Shown: positions 43,469 through 55,870 of the stretch, piece after piece
Layout of the letters: every line of letters starts with the position of its first letter
How positions within the stretch are numbered: the first letter of the stretch is position 1
NCBI RefSeq assembly: GCF_000283155.1
Contig: NW_004454177.1
Span: forward strand, 21,740,730-21,804,729
Direction of reading: 5' to 3'
DNA from: Ceratotherium simum simum
Taxonomy: Eukaryota; Chordata; Mammalia; Perissodactyla; Rhinocerotidae
DNA: 64,000 nucleotides
Translations under genes and position numbers: made by a program
Notes under the pieces: model-generated
What the model was told of the DNA's origin: nothing
Seen by the model: only the letters and a program-made list of their open reading frames with translations
The model's database searches: none

Positions 43469-46400
43469 GTCTTCTTCAGAAAAATGTCTATTTGGTTCCT
43501 CTGCCCATTTTTTAATTGGGTAATTTTTTTTGTTGTTCTTGAGTCGTATGAGTTCTTTATATATTTTGGATATTAAACCCTTGTCAAATATATGATTCGC
43601 AAATATCTTCTCCCATTCAGTAGGTTGCCTTTTTGCTTTGATGATGGTTTCCTTCACTGTGAGGAAGCTTTTTAGTTTGATGTAGTCCTATCTGTTTACT
43701 TCTGCTTTTGCTTCCCTTGCCTTTGGAGTCAGATCCACAAAAACATCACTAAGACCTATGTCGAGGACCTTCCACCTGTGTTTTCTTCTAGGAATTTTAC
43801 AGTTTCAGGTCTTACATTTTGAGTTAATTTTTGTGTATATTGTGAGATAGTGGTCTAGTCTTGTTCTTTTGCATGTGGCTGTCCACTTTTTTCAACACCA
43901 TTTATTGAAGAGATTGTCTTTTCTCCACTGTATGTTCTTGACTCCTTTGTCATAAATTAATTGCCCATATATGTGTGGGTTTATTTCTAGGCTCTCAATT
44001 CAGTTCCATTGATCCATATGTTTGTTTTTATGCCAATACCACACTGTTTTATTACTATAGCTATGTAGTATTGTTTGAAATCAGGGAATATGATACCTTC
44101 AGCTTTGTTCTTTCTCAAAGTTGCTCTGGCTATTTGGGATCTTTTGTGGTTCCATACAAGTTTTAGAATTATTTGTTCCAGTTCTGTGAAAAATGTCATT
44201 GGAATTTTGATAGAGATTGCATTGAATCCCTAGATTGCATTGGGTAGTATGGAGGTTTTAACAATATTAATTCCTCCTATCCAAGAGCAAGGAATATCTT
44301 TCCATTTGTGTCTTTTCCAATTTCTTTTATCAGTGCCTTATAGTTTTCAGTGTTCAGGTCTTTTACCTCCTTGGTCAAATTTATTCCTAGGTATTTTATT
44401 CTTTTTGATGCAATTATAAATGGGATGGTTTTCTTGATTTTTCTTTCTGATAGTTATTTATTAGTCTATAGAAACACCACAGATTACTGTCTATTGATTT
44501 TGTATACTGCAACTTTACTGAATTTATCAAGTAGTTCTAACGGTATTTGGTGGAGTCTTTAAGGTTTTCTATATATAGTATTATCTGCAAATAGTGACAA
44601 TTTTACTTCCTTTCCAATTTGAGTGCCTTTTATTTGTTTTTCTTGTCTAATTACTATGACTAGAACTTCTAATACTATTTTGAATATAAGTGGTGAGAGT
44701 AGGCATCCTTGTCTTCTTCCTGATCTTAGAGGAAAATCTTGCAGCTTTTCACCATTGAGTATGATGTTAGCTGTGGGTTTGTCATATATGGCCTTTATTA
44801 AGTTGAGGTATATTCCCTCTATATCCACTTTGTTGAGACATTTTATCATATGTGGATGTTGAATTTTGTCAAATCTTTTTTTCTGCATCTATTGAGATGA
44901 TCATATGATTTTTATCTTTCATTTTGTTAATATAATCACACTGATTGATTCGCAGATGAACCATCCTTGCATCCCTGGAATAAATCTCACTTGATCATTG
45001 TGTATAATCCTTTTAAGGTATTGTTGAACTAGGTTTGCTAATATTTTGTTGAGAATTTTTGCATCTATCTTCATCTGGGATATTGGCCTATAATTTTCTT
45101 TGTTTGTGGTGTCCTTGTCTGGTTTTGGTGTCAGGGTAATGCCGACCTCATAAAATGAGTTTGGAAGCTTTCCTTCCTCTTTGATTTTTTTTTGGAAGAG
45201 TTTGAGAAGAGTAAGTATTAAATCTTTGAATGTTTGGTAGAATTCATCAATGAAGCTGTCTGGTCCTGGACTTTTGTCTTTTGGGAGGTTTTTGATACTC
45301 ATTCAATCTCCTTACTAATAATTAGTCTATTCAGATTTTCTATTTCTTCATAATTCAGTCTTGTAAGATTGCAAATTTCTAGGAATTTATCCATTTCTTC
45401 TAGGTTGTCCAACTTGTTGGCATATAATTGCTCATAGTAGTCTCCTATGATCTTTTGTATTTCTGTGGTAAAAGTTGTAGCTTCCCCTTTTTCATTTCTG
45501 ATTTTATTTATTTGAACCCTCTCTCTTTTTTTCTTGGTGAATCTAACTAAAGGTTTGCCATTTTTATTTATCTTTACTAAGAATCAGCTCTTAGTTTCAT
45601 TGATCTTTCCTATTGTCTTTTTAGTCTCCATTTCATTTATTTCTTTTCTAACCTTTATTATTTCCTTCCTTCTTCTAACTTTGGGCTTCGTTTGTTCTTC
45701 TTTTTCTAGTTCCTTTAGATGTAACATTAAATCGTTTATTTGGGATTTCTTTTGTTTCTTGAGGTAGGCTTGTATTGCTATGAACTTCTCTCTTAGAACT
45801 GCTTTTGCTGCATCCTGTAGATTTCGGTATGTTGTATTTCTGTTTTCATTTGTTTCTAGGTCTTTTTTTAGTTCTTCTTTGATTTCTTCTATGACCCAGT
45901 AGTTATTCAACAACATGTTATTTAATCTCCACATATTTGTAGTTTTTCCAGTTTTCTTCTTGCAATTGATTTCTAGAATCATACTATTGTGGTCAGAAAA
46001 GATGTTTGATATTATTTCAATCTTCTTGAATTTATGAAGATTTGTTTTGTGGCTTACCATGCACTCTATCCTGGAGAATGTTCCATCTGCACTTGAGAAG
46101 AATGTATATTCTGTTGTTTTTGGATGAAATGTTTTGTATATATCTATTTAGTCCATGGGGTCAAATGTGTCATTTAAGACTGATGTTTCCTTATTAATTT
46201 TCTGTCTGGAAGATCTATCCATTGACGTAAGTAGGGTGTTAAAGTCCCCTATTATTGTTGTATTGCCTCTATTTTTCCCTTAGGTCTGTTAATATTTGCT
46301 TTTTATATTTTGATGTTCCTATGTTTGGTGCACATATATTTATAAATGTAATGTCTCCCTGCTGGATTGACCCCTTTATCATTATTTACTGCCCCTCTTT

Positions 46401-47095
46401 AACTTGTATTACCATATTTATTTTAAAGCCTATCTTGTCTGATATGAGTATAACAACACCAGCTGTCTTTTTGTTTCCATTTGCATGGAATATCTTTTTC
46501 TTTCCCTTTACTTTCAGTCTGAGTGTGCCCTTAGTTCTGACATGAGTCTCTTGTAGGTAGTATATAGATATGTCTTGTTCTTTTTCCATTCAGCCACTCT
46601 ATGTCTTTTGAGAATTTAGTTCATTTACATTTAAAGTAACTATTGATAGATACATACTTATTGGCATTTTGTTAATTGTTTTCTGGCTGTTTTTTGTAAT
46701 TCCTTTCTGTTTGTTTCTTCTTGTCTTTCTTTCCTTGTGGTTTGATGACTTTGTTTAGTGTTATGCTTAGATTCCTTTCTCATTTTATTTTGTGTATGTA
46801 CTATTAATTTTTGCTTTGTGGTTACCATGAAGTTCACATATATCCTCTTATGTATATTACAGTTTAGTTTAAGTTGATAGCAACTTAAATTTGAATATAT
46901 TCTAGTGCTCTACATTTTTGCCCCCCCATTTCATGTTTTCGATGTCCCTTTTTACATCTTTTTATTTTATTTATTCTTTAACTAATTATTGTAGTTTCAG
47001 TTAATGTTATTACTTTTATCTTTTAACCTTTTTACTAGCTTTACATGTGATTATTTACTTTTTTTGTTATTAATTAGTTCTCTTTTTTATTTAGC

Positions 47096-47971
47096 TTAGA
47101 GAAACCCTTTTAATATAACTTGTAATGCCTCTTTCATAGTGATGAACTCTGTTAGCTTTTGGTTGTCTGGAAAAGTCTTTATCACTCCTTTAAATGTGAA
47201 TGATAACTTTGCTAGGTAGAGCATTCTTGGTTGGAAGGTTTTTCCTTTCATCACTGTGAATATGTCATGACACTCCCTTCTGGCCTGCAAAGATTCTTCT
47301 GAGAAATCTACTGATAGCCTTATGGGTTTTCCCTTACACATAAAAATTTATTTTTCTCTTGCTGCTTACTATTCTCTTTTTATCTTTACCTTTAACATTT
47401 TAATTATAATGTGTCTTGCTGTGGCTCTCTTTGGGTTCATTTTGTTTGGAACTCTCTAGGCTTCTTGGACCTAGATGTCTGTTTCCTTTCCTAAATTAGG
47501 ATAGTTTTCAGCCATTATTTCTTCAAATAAGTTTTCTGCCCCGTTGTCTCTCTCATCTCCTTCTGGAACCCCTATGATGCAAAGATTGTTCTGCTTGATG
47601 TCATCCCAGAAGTCCCTTAAGTTGTCTTTATCTAACTTTCTTTTTCTTTTTGTTGCTCTGTGTGGGTGATTTCCATTGCTTTATCTTGCAGTTTGCTGAT
47701 CTGCTCTTCTACATCATCTAGTCTGCCCTTGAACCCCTCTAGTGTATCTTTCAGTTCAGTTTTAACTTCTATTTGGTATTTTCTTATATTTTCTATCTCT
47801 TTGTTGAAGTTCTCATTGTTCATCCATTCTTCTCCTGAATTCAGTGGGCATCTTTATGACGATTACTTCAAATTCTTTATCTGGTAGATTATTTATCTCC
47901 ATATCATTAAGGTCTTTTTCTGAGGTTTTTTCTTTTTCTTTCATTTGGAATATATTTCTTTGTTTCCTCAT
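47096..47971 (-). pseudogene. L1 ORF1 (RNA-binding chaperone), inactivated
   Basis: L1 ORF1 protein coats L1 RNA. A start at 47,971 gives MRKQRNIFQMKEKEKTSEKD. A one-base shift near 47,820-47,830 moves the frame into the coiled-coil segment MNNENFNKEIENIRKYQIEV (47,632-47,823). The RNA-binding and C-terminal segment survives as an open stretch at 47,096-47,341 (CKGKPIRLSVDFSEESLQAR, FQPRMLYLAKLSF). Stops and shifts break the part in between. Confidence 0.9.
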
Positions 47972-49635
47972 TTTGCTTGACTCTCTATGTGTGTCTCTTT
48001 GAATTAGGCAAAACAGTTACCTCTCTTAGTCTTAAAGGAGTGGCTTTGTATAGGTGCTGATCCTTCTTGTTCAACCTTGCCCTAGTTCTTGGTTGTCTCT
48101 CAGACATCTGTGATTATCTAAACAACCTGATTTATTCTTGATATGCCTCTGTTGTTGAGGGTGTCAGTGTTCCCAGGGCAGGGATCTCATTTAGCACCTA
48201 GTTTCAGGTTGATTAGAAGCCAGAATCTCTGACAGCAACTTTTAAAGTATGCAAATACATACAGTCCTGTGGGGCCACAACTGCAATCCTTGCTGGCTTC
48301 CAGCCTAGGAGATCTGGAGGTGTCCCCTGGGTGACTGTTGCCAAAATTGGGGCTCCAGACAAGTGCATAAGCTCCTTTCTGGGAGGTCTCATTGGGCAGT
48401 AGCAAGGCCAAGGGAGTGCGTAATTCCTTGCTTATGTTCCTTGGGAGCACCTCCTTAGCCTCTAAATGAGTGGGAAACCTGAAGTTTGTCCCTCAGGCTG
48501 AAGCTCCAGGCTAAGTTAATAGGCATTTTTCACAGGAAGACTGGAGATGTGTTTTAGTGACTGTCTTTGTAGTGCCCTGGTGGTGTTGGCCTACCTAGAA
48601 CTCTTTCCAATTGTTACAGTCCTGTGGTGTTCAGGAACACCAGCACCCTTTGGTCCCACGGCCAGGAGTTCAGGAGTCATCCCCTATGCAGATTGCTGTA
48701 CCCACTGGCTTTAGCAAGGCAGCTGGAGAAAGTATGGGGTGGGGCATGCTCCTTGCTTCAGAAAGGCAGTGGGAAAATGTTTTGACTGTGTGCACCCACA
48801 GGCTTCACCAATGCAGCAGGACACCGCCTTGTTTGTGTGCATGCACTGGCCTTAGGCCGGAGATGGAGAATGCCGCGACCGCTGGTGCCTGCCAGACCCA
48901 GCCAGATGGCGGGGGAGTGTTGCAACGGCCCACACTTGCAGACTTTAGCTAGAGAATGGCACAGTGCCACACTGCTTGCCCCCGCCTGTCCTAGCCTGGC
49001 AAAGGAGGGTGCCACATCCGAACTCCTCCGCCTGTGCTGGCAGGTTAGATAGAGAGTGCAGTAACGGTGTCCACCAGCACCTTTACCTCTGCGGAACGTT
49101 GCAGCTGTGCTTGCCCCTCCAGCGGACACTTTTAGGCCAGCTAATAAATCTCCTTCAAATAGAGTTTAGGCGTTTTTCAAACTTCTGTCTTCTCATTGGG
49201 TCTTGGGCTGAGTGAGACCACATGCAAGCTTTTTAAAAGGGGGATCTCAGTTTCCTACAGCACTCTGGGACCCTTGAAGATCAGCCTTGCTGGTTTTCTA
49301 AGCCACATGTTTTGGAAGTTCGTCTCTCCAGTGCAGAGCCCAGGTGTTGGGATGCCAGATGTGAGGAACCAACCCCTCACTCTTTCAGGGGAAGCATCTG
49401 TCTGGCGAGATCCCTCCCTGTCGTGCATCCCTGCACTGGGGATGGGGTCCCTTGAGAGGCTGAATCTCTGCCTTTCCTGCCTCTATCAACATGGTCCTCT
49501 TTATCCTTTGCTGTGGAGCCCAGTTCATCTAGTTTTCAGATCCTTTTCAGAGGGAAATGATCCATATGTAGGTATATATTTGTAGTGTCTGTGGGAAGAG
49601 GTGAGCTCAGGATCTTTCTACTCCCTCATCTTGCC
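47972..49635 (-). promoter_or_regulatory. L1 5' UTR with internal promoter region
   Basis: Clearly richer in G+C than the flanks, with remaining CpGs (for example around 48,845-49,095). It carries blocks typical of ungulate and carnivore L1 5' UTRs, such as the repeated units of purine-rich spacer at 48,600-49,080. An internal RNA polymerase II promoter at the 49,635 end is known for L1; activity here is not implied. Open frames on both strands reflect the composition. Confidence 0.75.
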
Positions 49636-49647
49636 AGCATTAATTAT

Positions 49648-52039
49648 ATTTTATGAAGAATACAGTGGTTTTGTAATAGGAGAGCTCTCCGGGAGTGTCT
49701 AGAGCACTTATTGATGAAAACTCATATCTAAAATATAAACTATGACTATTAAGGGTGTCATCTATGTATGCAGTCACTTCACAGTTAAAATTACCTTCAA
49801 CAATGGACTTTATTAGCATTTTGTTTAGGGGCCTCACAGTCTCTCAGTTGTCTTTGCTAAAATAAGCTAAGTCATTCCTGATGGCTTTGTGTCGGGTTGT
49901 ATGCCCATCTACAATTTTGGTGCTGAACTGTACTATCTGAGCTTATATGTCAGGGTTCTGTCGTCCTCATTGAGGCTCAGCAGAGCCGTGATAAACTCGG
50001 TGTTACGTTTGATCACCAGTAATAGCTGAGACTGTGATCTACGGTGATGAACAAGATGAGACAGGAGGAACTTACTGGGAAACTGTGGAATGTTATCAGA
50101 CAATGCTGTACATCTCTCAGATAGTAGTCTGCTGAATGAACTGCAAAGTCTGCAATACATGGCTAGAGGGGGATCAGCCTTTGCTACAAATCACAGTAAT
50201 GACTAAAAACCTAGCACCAGCAGCTTCTGTACGAGTAAAAAATCATTGCTTCAGGGCAGATTTAGTTTATACGCAGCACTTACCAAGCAAGCTTTCCTCT
50301 TTATTTTCTTTTAAAAATAATGACATTGTAATCAGTATATCCTACCTGAGGAGTCAAGTCTTTTTTTTTTAAACAGCACTTAAATCCCTTTTGACATAAT
50401 GCACACTATTGATATGGGAACAATGATGCTGTAATTCATAATAACGGATTTCAATGAATTTTAAAAAAGCATAACTAATGTAAAATCAAAGTGACTTTCC
50501 TTAGGAAATGCGCCATGAGCTCTCCCACGTAAAAACAGTAAATAACACTTATATAAATCATTTTATAAGGACCTAAAAACATTCTCCTTTTGGGCTATAA
50601 TTTTTAAAAGTTTGGAGCAGAAATTTTGTTTTGTGTCATCATTATAGTTTAACTGTTGAAATTTAAAAGTGGTCTCATATATTGTGGTTCCTATTTTACA
50701 GTGTCAGTAGTGTGTAGATCAAACGCGTCTTCCAGAGGCTTTTGTTTCCAGACTACCTTCAGCGCAAAGGAGATCTCCCTCAACATACCCACAGCAGTTC
50801 CAAGAACACGGCCATGTTCATGCTGCTGCACGATCTGTCAGAATTTTAGCTGTCACAGATGTGTGCTAAATACTTACTGCCAGTTTTAATTAAAACTAGC
50901 TTGCAACTCTTAAAGTCAATTAATATCTTCCTAGTTGGCCTTAATTTTCTCACTGAATAGCTTCTAATGAAGCATGACAATTTTGGGTGGACTTTATATG
51001 CTTTGTTTCAAAGAGTGACACTTGTCTTCTTTTAATATTAAAAAAGGCATAAATTTTCCCTGTGCTCCCTAAGAAATAGATGGTTGAAGTGGTAACTGTA
51101 ATTTTTTACCATCTCTGAAATAACATTTTCTATACTTAAACAGAGATGATAATTCTATTATTCCTAATATCGTATAATAATGCCCTTGGATTCTTGACTG
51201 AGAAGGTGATTTAAACAAGGGATTGTTTGTCAGGACCCGAGAACAACATTTTGCAAAAGTCAAAACCAATTCCTAATATTATACAAGATGTTGCTTCTAT
51301 AGTTTTTCTCATAAGCTCTCATTTGCAGGTATTTCTGTAAAATGGAGCAAGCAGCTCAAATGTTATTCTCTTCAGTCATGCTTCTGGCATGAAGAAAGGA
51401 TTTCGTCAACTCTGAAAACACTGAACCTTATTTTAATCGATGTTAGGTCACTTATGGTGCCAGTCTTGTGTGGTGTTGTGTTTTTTTTTTCTGTTTTATT
51501 GACCATCAGTGAAAATAACATGAATGGAGTGGAAGAGAGTGATTTTTCTTTGTATTTAATTTTCTTATTTGGTGAGTATTATTGCAGAAACAACTGTTAG
51601 CTATATATATCTCTGTAAATTTTTTAACGTATTCTTAGAGGAAAAGTGAGCCAATAGAGCAATGACAATATTAATGCCTTATCTCATCTATTTATATTTT
51701 AAGTTAAGAGTTTTCCATGATTGAAAATATTTTAAATTCCTTCAATGATCATATCTGATATTAATAAACACACACTACGCAAATGTGGTGAGATGTAATA
51801 TATAACCAAGTATAATTTACTTCTTCAACTGGTCATGAACCTTAATTTAAGAACAGTGAAAAGAAGAAGAGCAAAATTGGCTGGCCAGTAGGAAACCTAT
51901 ATCATATTGAAAGAAGTTCTCACATATTGCAGTCAGTTTTGGTTTGGTTTACTTTTTATCCATACAAATGTCAAGTAGTTAAGTAAATAAATATTGCTTC
52001 TTCTGAAAGCGAGTGTACAGTTACCAGTGCTTGCTGCTA
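49648..52039. other. Mostly single-copy DNA, candidate regulatory block at 50,650-50,900
   Basis: No repeat recognised. 50,690-50,880 is less AT-rich and contains two CTGTCA cores (50,835-50,840 and 50,850-50,855), the motif bound by MEIS/PREP homeodomain factors, 9 bases apart. Frames at 49,933-50,160 minus and 50,656-50,889 plus lack recognised domains. Evolutionary conservation cannot be judged here. Confidence 0.35.
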
Positions 52040-52295
52040 TCATCTGCGGCACTGTGGAGCCGATAAGAGCACAGACTTCTGCCGGATGTACTGAGCGTAG
52101 ATCCCAGATCCCATACTTACTAGATCTTGAGCCAGTTTCTTAACCTCTCTCATCTATGTAATTCACTCTAAGATATAATTTCTACCAGCTTATGTAAAGT
52201 TGTCATAAGCATGACAAGGAATGATGTCTTCATAGTATTTACATACGGCTAGCACACAAATAAACTCAATAAGTGGTGGCTAGTAGTATTTTTAA
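52040..52295 (+). mobile_element. MIR SINE, nearly full length
   Basis: 'ggcactgtggagccgataagagcacagac', 'cttgagccagtttcttaacc', 'cggctagcacacaaataaac' and 'tcaataagtggtggctagta' in MIR order. Confidence 0.88.
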
Positions 52296-52969
52296 AATTT
52301 AGGACATACAGCTACAAGTTTAAAAAAAAAAAAAGTAAAAAATTCCTGCCAAATCTGTGTGTGAAAATAATATTGATAGACGTTTCTTAAATCTGTAGCA
52401 TCTAAGTTTCTGGATGGTTTCAGGTTTCATCTGATGTTTATCTGTCCTGTCCAATTTCAAAATTCCCCACACCCCCTAAAAGCTACCAGTGTACTCTCTG
52501 GTCTAGTAACGTATTTCATCAGTACCAAAGAAAACTGAATTTTATAAGGACACAGCAGAAGAGCTTTCACACAATGTTTTTTTAACTTTCTGCTTATGAA
52601 GACTTCCTTGCTCTTGCATTTAGCTAGGTCTCTGCTTTTTCCCGTGGTTTTATTAGAAATCATCATCACCAGCACCTTCTGGAAGTATTATCACAAATAA
52701 TCACGACCAAAATATTGGTTTGAGGCAGAAAGGTATTTCTTTGAGTACGTTGTGGTTTTTCGATCATTTTTTCCTTGTTCTTTTACAATGCATACTGTTA
52801 CTTACTGTATACATGTCATCACTAGCTTGCGTTGTTGTTTAGAATTTGAAAAATTCTCAATTGCATGATAATAATTCATCCCTGCTTTTGAGTCTTTCCC
52901 CCCATGTCATTAGTAGCATTCTCTTACAGTAAAATCAGCTCATCTATCTTTTACAGCGAAACACAGAGG
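52296..52969. other. Unassigned intergenic DNA
   Basis: A13 run at 52,322-52,334; otherwise nothing recognised. Confidence 0.5.
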
Positions 52970-53165
52970 AGAGGCAGTGTAAAAGAAAAAGCAGAAAGCA
53001 GACAAGAATAGGAGTTAGGAGATCTGACTTTAATCTCAGAGCTCTCATCAGTTAGTTCTGTCATCTTAGAAAAGACTTAATTTCTTAGATCTAAGTTTGT
53101 TTACCTCTAAAATAGGGGATTGGAAGAAATAATCTCAAAGTTCCTTTTCGCTTTATGATTCTAAA
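52970..53165 (+). mobile_element. MIR SINE fragment
   Basis: 'gttaggagatctgactttaatc', 'tctgtcatcttagaaaagact', 'gtttgtttacctctaaaataggggattgg' follow the MIR/MIRb core. Confidence 0.72.
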
Positions 53166-54279
53166 TGCCATCACATTTTGGTACAGTATAATGTATACTG
53201 CTTATTTAACAGAAAATAACAGGTGTGGAACTTGTGGAACTTCTTAATAAGTAGTTATTAACGTAGACTGCATTGAAGTAGACTGCTCAAGATGAAGCTC
53301 ATTACCATGCAGTGTCACAGAATGCTACCCTCAAAGTAATAAAATGGAAGATGAGAGTTTCGTGAATATTCTAGAAACTCTTGATGGCAATCAATTAAAT
53401 AAATTCATATTTTACTGACATGAAAACAGTACACATTATTTATAAATTCAGTAGGCAATATGAACACATTTAATAGTCCTGAGACGAGTTTAATAAATAG
53501 GTGGATTGAAAGTCTGAAAGACATTGCAGATACTGCACTGTATAAACTTGCACACCACTATGGCATGCAATTTGAAGCAATTAAGCAAGATTCAGGCATG
53601 TGAAAAGTGCCTTCTCTATATTGGTAAAATAATACTGTCCTCATGTAAAAAAATAATTAAAGATCATTAAAAGATAAAAATTTTTATCTTTTATAAAAAG
53701 ATAAAAATTAACTCATTTTGAATGGTTGATTAGAAACACAAACGTAAAATTATCTTGTATTTAGATTTTTTAAATGCTGTGGAATCCACAGAAAGGAATT
53801 TGCCATTTAGGAGCAGAGAAATTGGTTTTGATAAGTTCAAAAGGCAGAATAAATCAGCAGAACTAGTATCCACTTGGGTGCATGATTGTTCATCCAGTGG
53901 ACCTGAATTCAGAAATAAAATTTCCAGTGGCTTTGAAAGACTAGATTTTTATTCCCAGTGAGGTCCAGCTGAGTAGTTCAATTAGAGATAGATAAGTCCA
54001 CTGGTAAAATGACCTATTTAAACTATTGCTTATCCTTCATGAAGCATGAGCATTTTCCGTTGTAAAGAATTTCAGAGTCAATGAGAATAAAGTTCCTTTC
54101 TGCATTATAAAAGAAGGAAAACACTTTTCAGGTTAACTTCCAAAGGGTATTAAAAAATCCATATTAATGAAAATATGGAAAGAGAATTTTATTCCATGAA
54201 CCTTTCAACTCTATTTAAAAACATCTCTAATACCATGGCATCTAATTATCACTCCTACAGCTCTTTTTTTTCCCTAGGA
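53166..54279. other. Unassigned DNA with a 24-bp palindrome
   Basis: A perfect palindrome AAAAGATAAAAA/TTTTTATCTTTT lies at 53,669-53,692 and its arm is repeated once more just downstream. The plus-strand frame 53,755-53,961 (68 codons, polar) has no known match by eye. Confidence 0.5.
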
Positions 54280-54400
54280 GTTCAAAGCAATTTACATAGT
54301 TAACTCACTTTGACAAAGAAAATCATTTAACAGGATAAAAGAAACTGAGGCACATAAAAGGTAAAAAGTTTGGTCACTATTATAAAATTGGTGATGAAGG
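54280..54400 (-). mobile_element. MIR SINE fragment
   Basis: 'caaagcaatttacatagtta', 'aagaaactgaggcacataaa' and 'aagtttggtcactattat' are reversed MIR. Confidence 0.6.
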
Positions 54401-54610
54401 AATGAAATTTATCCCTTGGTGTAGGAATAAGGTGATGAGGTTCAATCATATTCTTCCTCTTAAATTCTGTGTGATTGTGGAAAATTACTTCATGTCTCTG
54501 AGCCTCATTAATTCTGTGTAAAAGTGAATAATCTTCCCTGTTAAGATTGCTACAAGGTTTGGGGGTATTGAAATAATATATATTAGAAAGTTTGCTAAGT
54601 TATAAAGTAC
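54401..54610 (+). mobile_element. MIR SINE fragment
   Basis: 'attctgtgtgattgtggaaa', 'attacttcatgtctctgagc', 'ctcattaattctgtgtaaaa' follow the MIR core; head-to-head with the preceding reversed fragment. Confidence 0.7.
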
Positions 54611-54716
54611 TACATTTATAAAATATTTTATTTTTAATCCTTCTACTACAGTCTCTCAAGGAGGATCAATTATTCATCTGATACCTGGATCTAGAAGCTT
54701 GAATGCTTCATGCTTA

Positions 54717-54965
54717 TTGTATGGTACAATTTATAGACATTTTTTTTTTAATTTTATTTATTTATTTTTTCCCCCAAAGCCCCAGTAGATAGTTGTGTGT
54801 CATAGCTGCTCATCCTTCTAGTTGCTGTATGTGGGACGCAGCCCCAGCATGGCTGGAGAAGCGGTGCGTCGGTGCGCGCCCGGGATCCGAACCCGGGCTG
54901 CCAGCGGCGGAGCGCACGCACTTAACCACTAAGCCACGGGGCCGGCCCTTGTACGGTACAATTTA
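54717..54965 (-). mobile_element. ERE-type SINE with 17-bp target-site duplication
   Basis: Head 'aagccacggggccggccc' at the right, B-box 'ggttcggatcc' on the minus strand (54,883-54,893) and the 'ccccagtagatagttgtgtg' body at the left with a T-rich tail. TTGTATGGTACAATTTA (54,717-54,733) and TTGTACGGTACAATTTA (54,949-54,965) differ at one base, and the high CpG retention (gcgcgcccgg) indicates a young copy. Confidence 0.96.
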
Positions 54966-55734
54966 AATGTACATGTTTTCAGACCGTTTCCCTATTATAC
55001 TTCTTAATGCAGCTGGGACCCCCGCTTTAAGTATATAGTATGGTTGGATTTTGAGTATGAAGCTGAATAGGGCTCACATGCTGCCTGGAGCAAGGAGAGA
55101 ACCACATACTCTGTGGACGAGGCACAGACAATCACTGAGGAGGACCAAGAGGCAGGATTAGAACAAAATAGATCATTTGATATCAGGGGCAAGTACAAAG
55201 GCCTTGTTAGAGGACAGAGCAAGAGGTCAGAAACTGAGGGTACCAATACCAGGTCAGGAAAGACTGCAAAACAAGCTGATGCAATGGATTCCAGATGTAG
55301 GCCCTGAACACTTAGAGGCCAGGAGATTTTCGATGGATGCTGGTTGCACAGCACAGGGATAGCTCAGCTCAGTTAAAGGCATAGGATAGGCTAGACAATA
55401 GCAACTCTGCATTTTAAAACCAGAGAAGGCTATCAAAACTTCTTAGCTTTCTTTCAATGAGGGATGATATGGAGTCTTTCACTATTCATAATTTGTGAGG
55501 ATGTTACATTATCTATGTCTAACCTGTAGGGGTGGAAGGGAGTAGGGTTAGCTGAAATCAAATAAAAATATATGAAACTTTGTTATCTATTTTTCTGAGG
55601 TGAAAAATCACTTTGCAAATATTATATATTTGTATATAGAAACATACAAAGATCTCTGTATAACAGTGCTTGTTAATATAGAACTAAGCTAATATTTTTA
55701 ACATTTATTTAAAACATGTGGAGGCTGCTTCTTT
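54966..55734. other. Unassigned intergenic DNA
   Basis: 55,004-55,436 has overlapping frames on both strands and a purine-rich plus strand; no family or domain recognised. Confidence 0.45.
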
Positions 55735-55870
55735 CATTCATTCAACAGATGTGTACTGAGTGTCTACTATGTGCCAGGCACGTACTCAAGAAAACTAGGT
55801 CTGAGTAGAGCCTTTTAGGAGACAATTTGGAATGAGTTATTACAAATGTGTTGAGTACTAGATACAGCAT
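55735..55870 (-). mobile_element. L2 3'-terminal fragment
   Basis: 'cattcattcaacagatgtgt' and 'gtctactatgtgccaggcac' are the reversed L2 end, continuing weakly through 'aatgagttattacaaatgtg'. Confidence 0.8.

Larger units (their letters stand above)
42779..46667 (-). pseudogene. L1 ORF2 (endonuclease/reverse transcriptase), inactivated
   Basis: ORF2 of L1 encodes the endonuclease and reverse transcriptase that copy L1 RNA into a nicked target. The start at 46,667 gives MPISMYLSIVTLNVNELNSQ, the usual ORF2 opening, but a stop follows three codons later. Endonuclease marks include YYLQETH (within 46,386-46,589) and [10 protein letters not shown] near 45,990. Reverse-transcriptase marks include SPGPDSF and NYRPIS (44,919-45,302) and GCLLSPLIF (44,559-44,888). 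The catalytic FADD reads FADN at 44,580-44,591, losing the second aspartate. The cysteine-rich C-terminal part ([20 protein letters not shown]) is near 43,191-43,300. Multiple frameshifts divide it. Confidence 0.93.
42513..49647 (-). mobile_element. Full-length L1 retrotransposon with 12-bp target duplication
   Basis: On the minus strand the element starts GGCAAGATGAGGGAGTAG at 49,635, the expected L1 5' end, and runs through a 1.7-kb GC-richer 5' UTR, ORF1, ORF2 and a 3' UTR to about 42,525, 7.1 kb in all. The perfect repeat AGCATTAATTAT lies at 42,513-42,524 and 49,636-49,647. The poly(A) tail has decayed to 'aataaaaatggac'. Both ORFs are broken by stops and frameshifts, so it is dead. It is interrupted by a tRNA-Arg-like insert at 43,413-43,468. 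Confidence 0.96.

Noticed and set aside
45534..46545. Plus-strand hydrophobic frames (45,534-45,767; 46,255-46,545) that look like membrane proteins
   Set aside because: They are antisense shadows of A-rich L1 ORF2, where reversed AAA/GAA codons read as Phe and Leu.
48611..49585. Proline- and cysteine-rich frames on both strands near 48.6-49.6 kb as a GC-rich gene or CpG island
   Set aside because: The stretch is the 5' UTR of the full-length L1.
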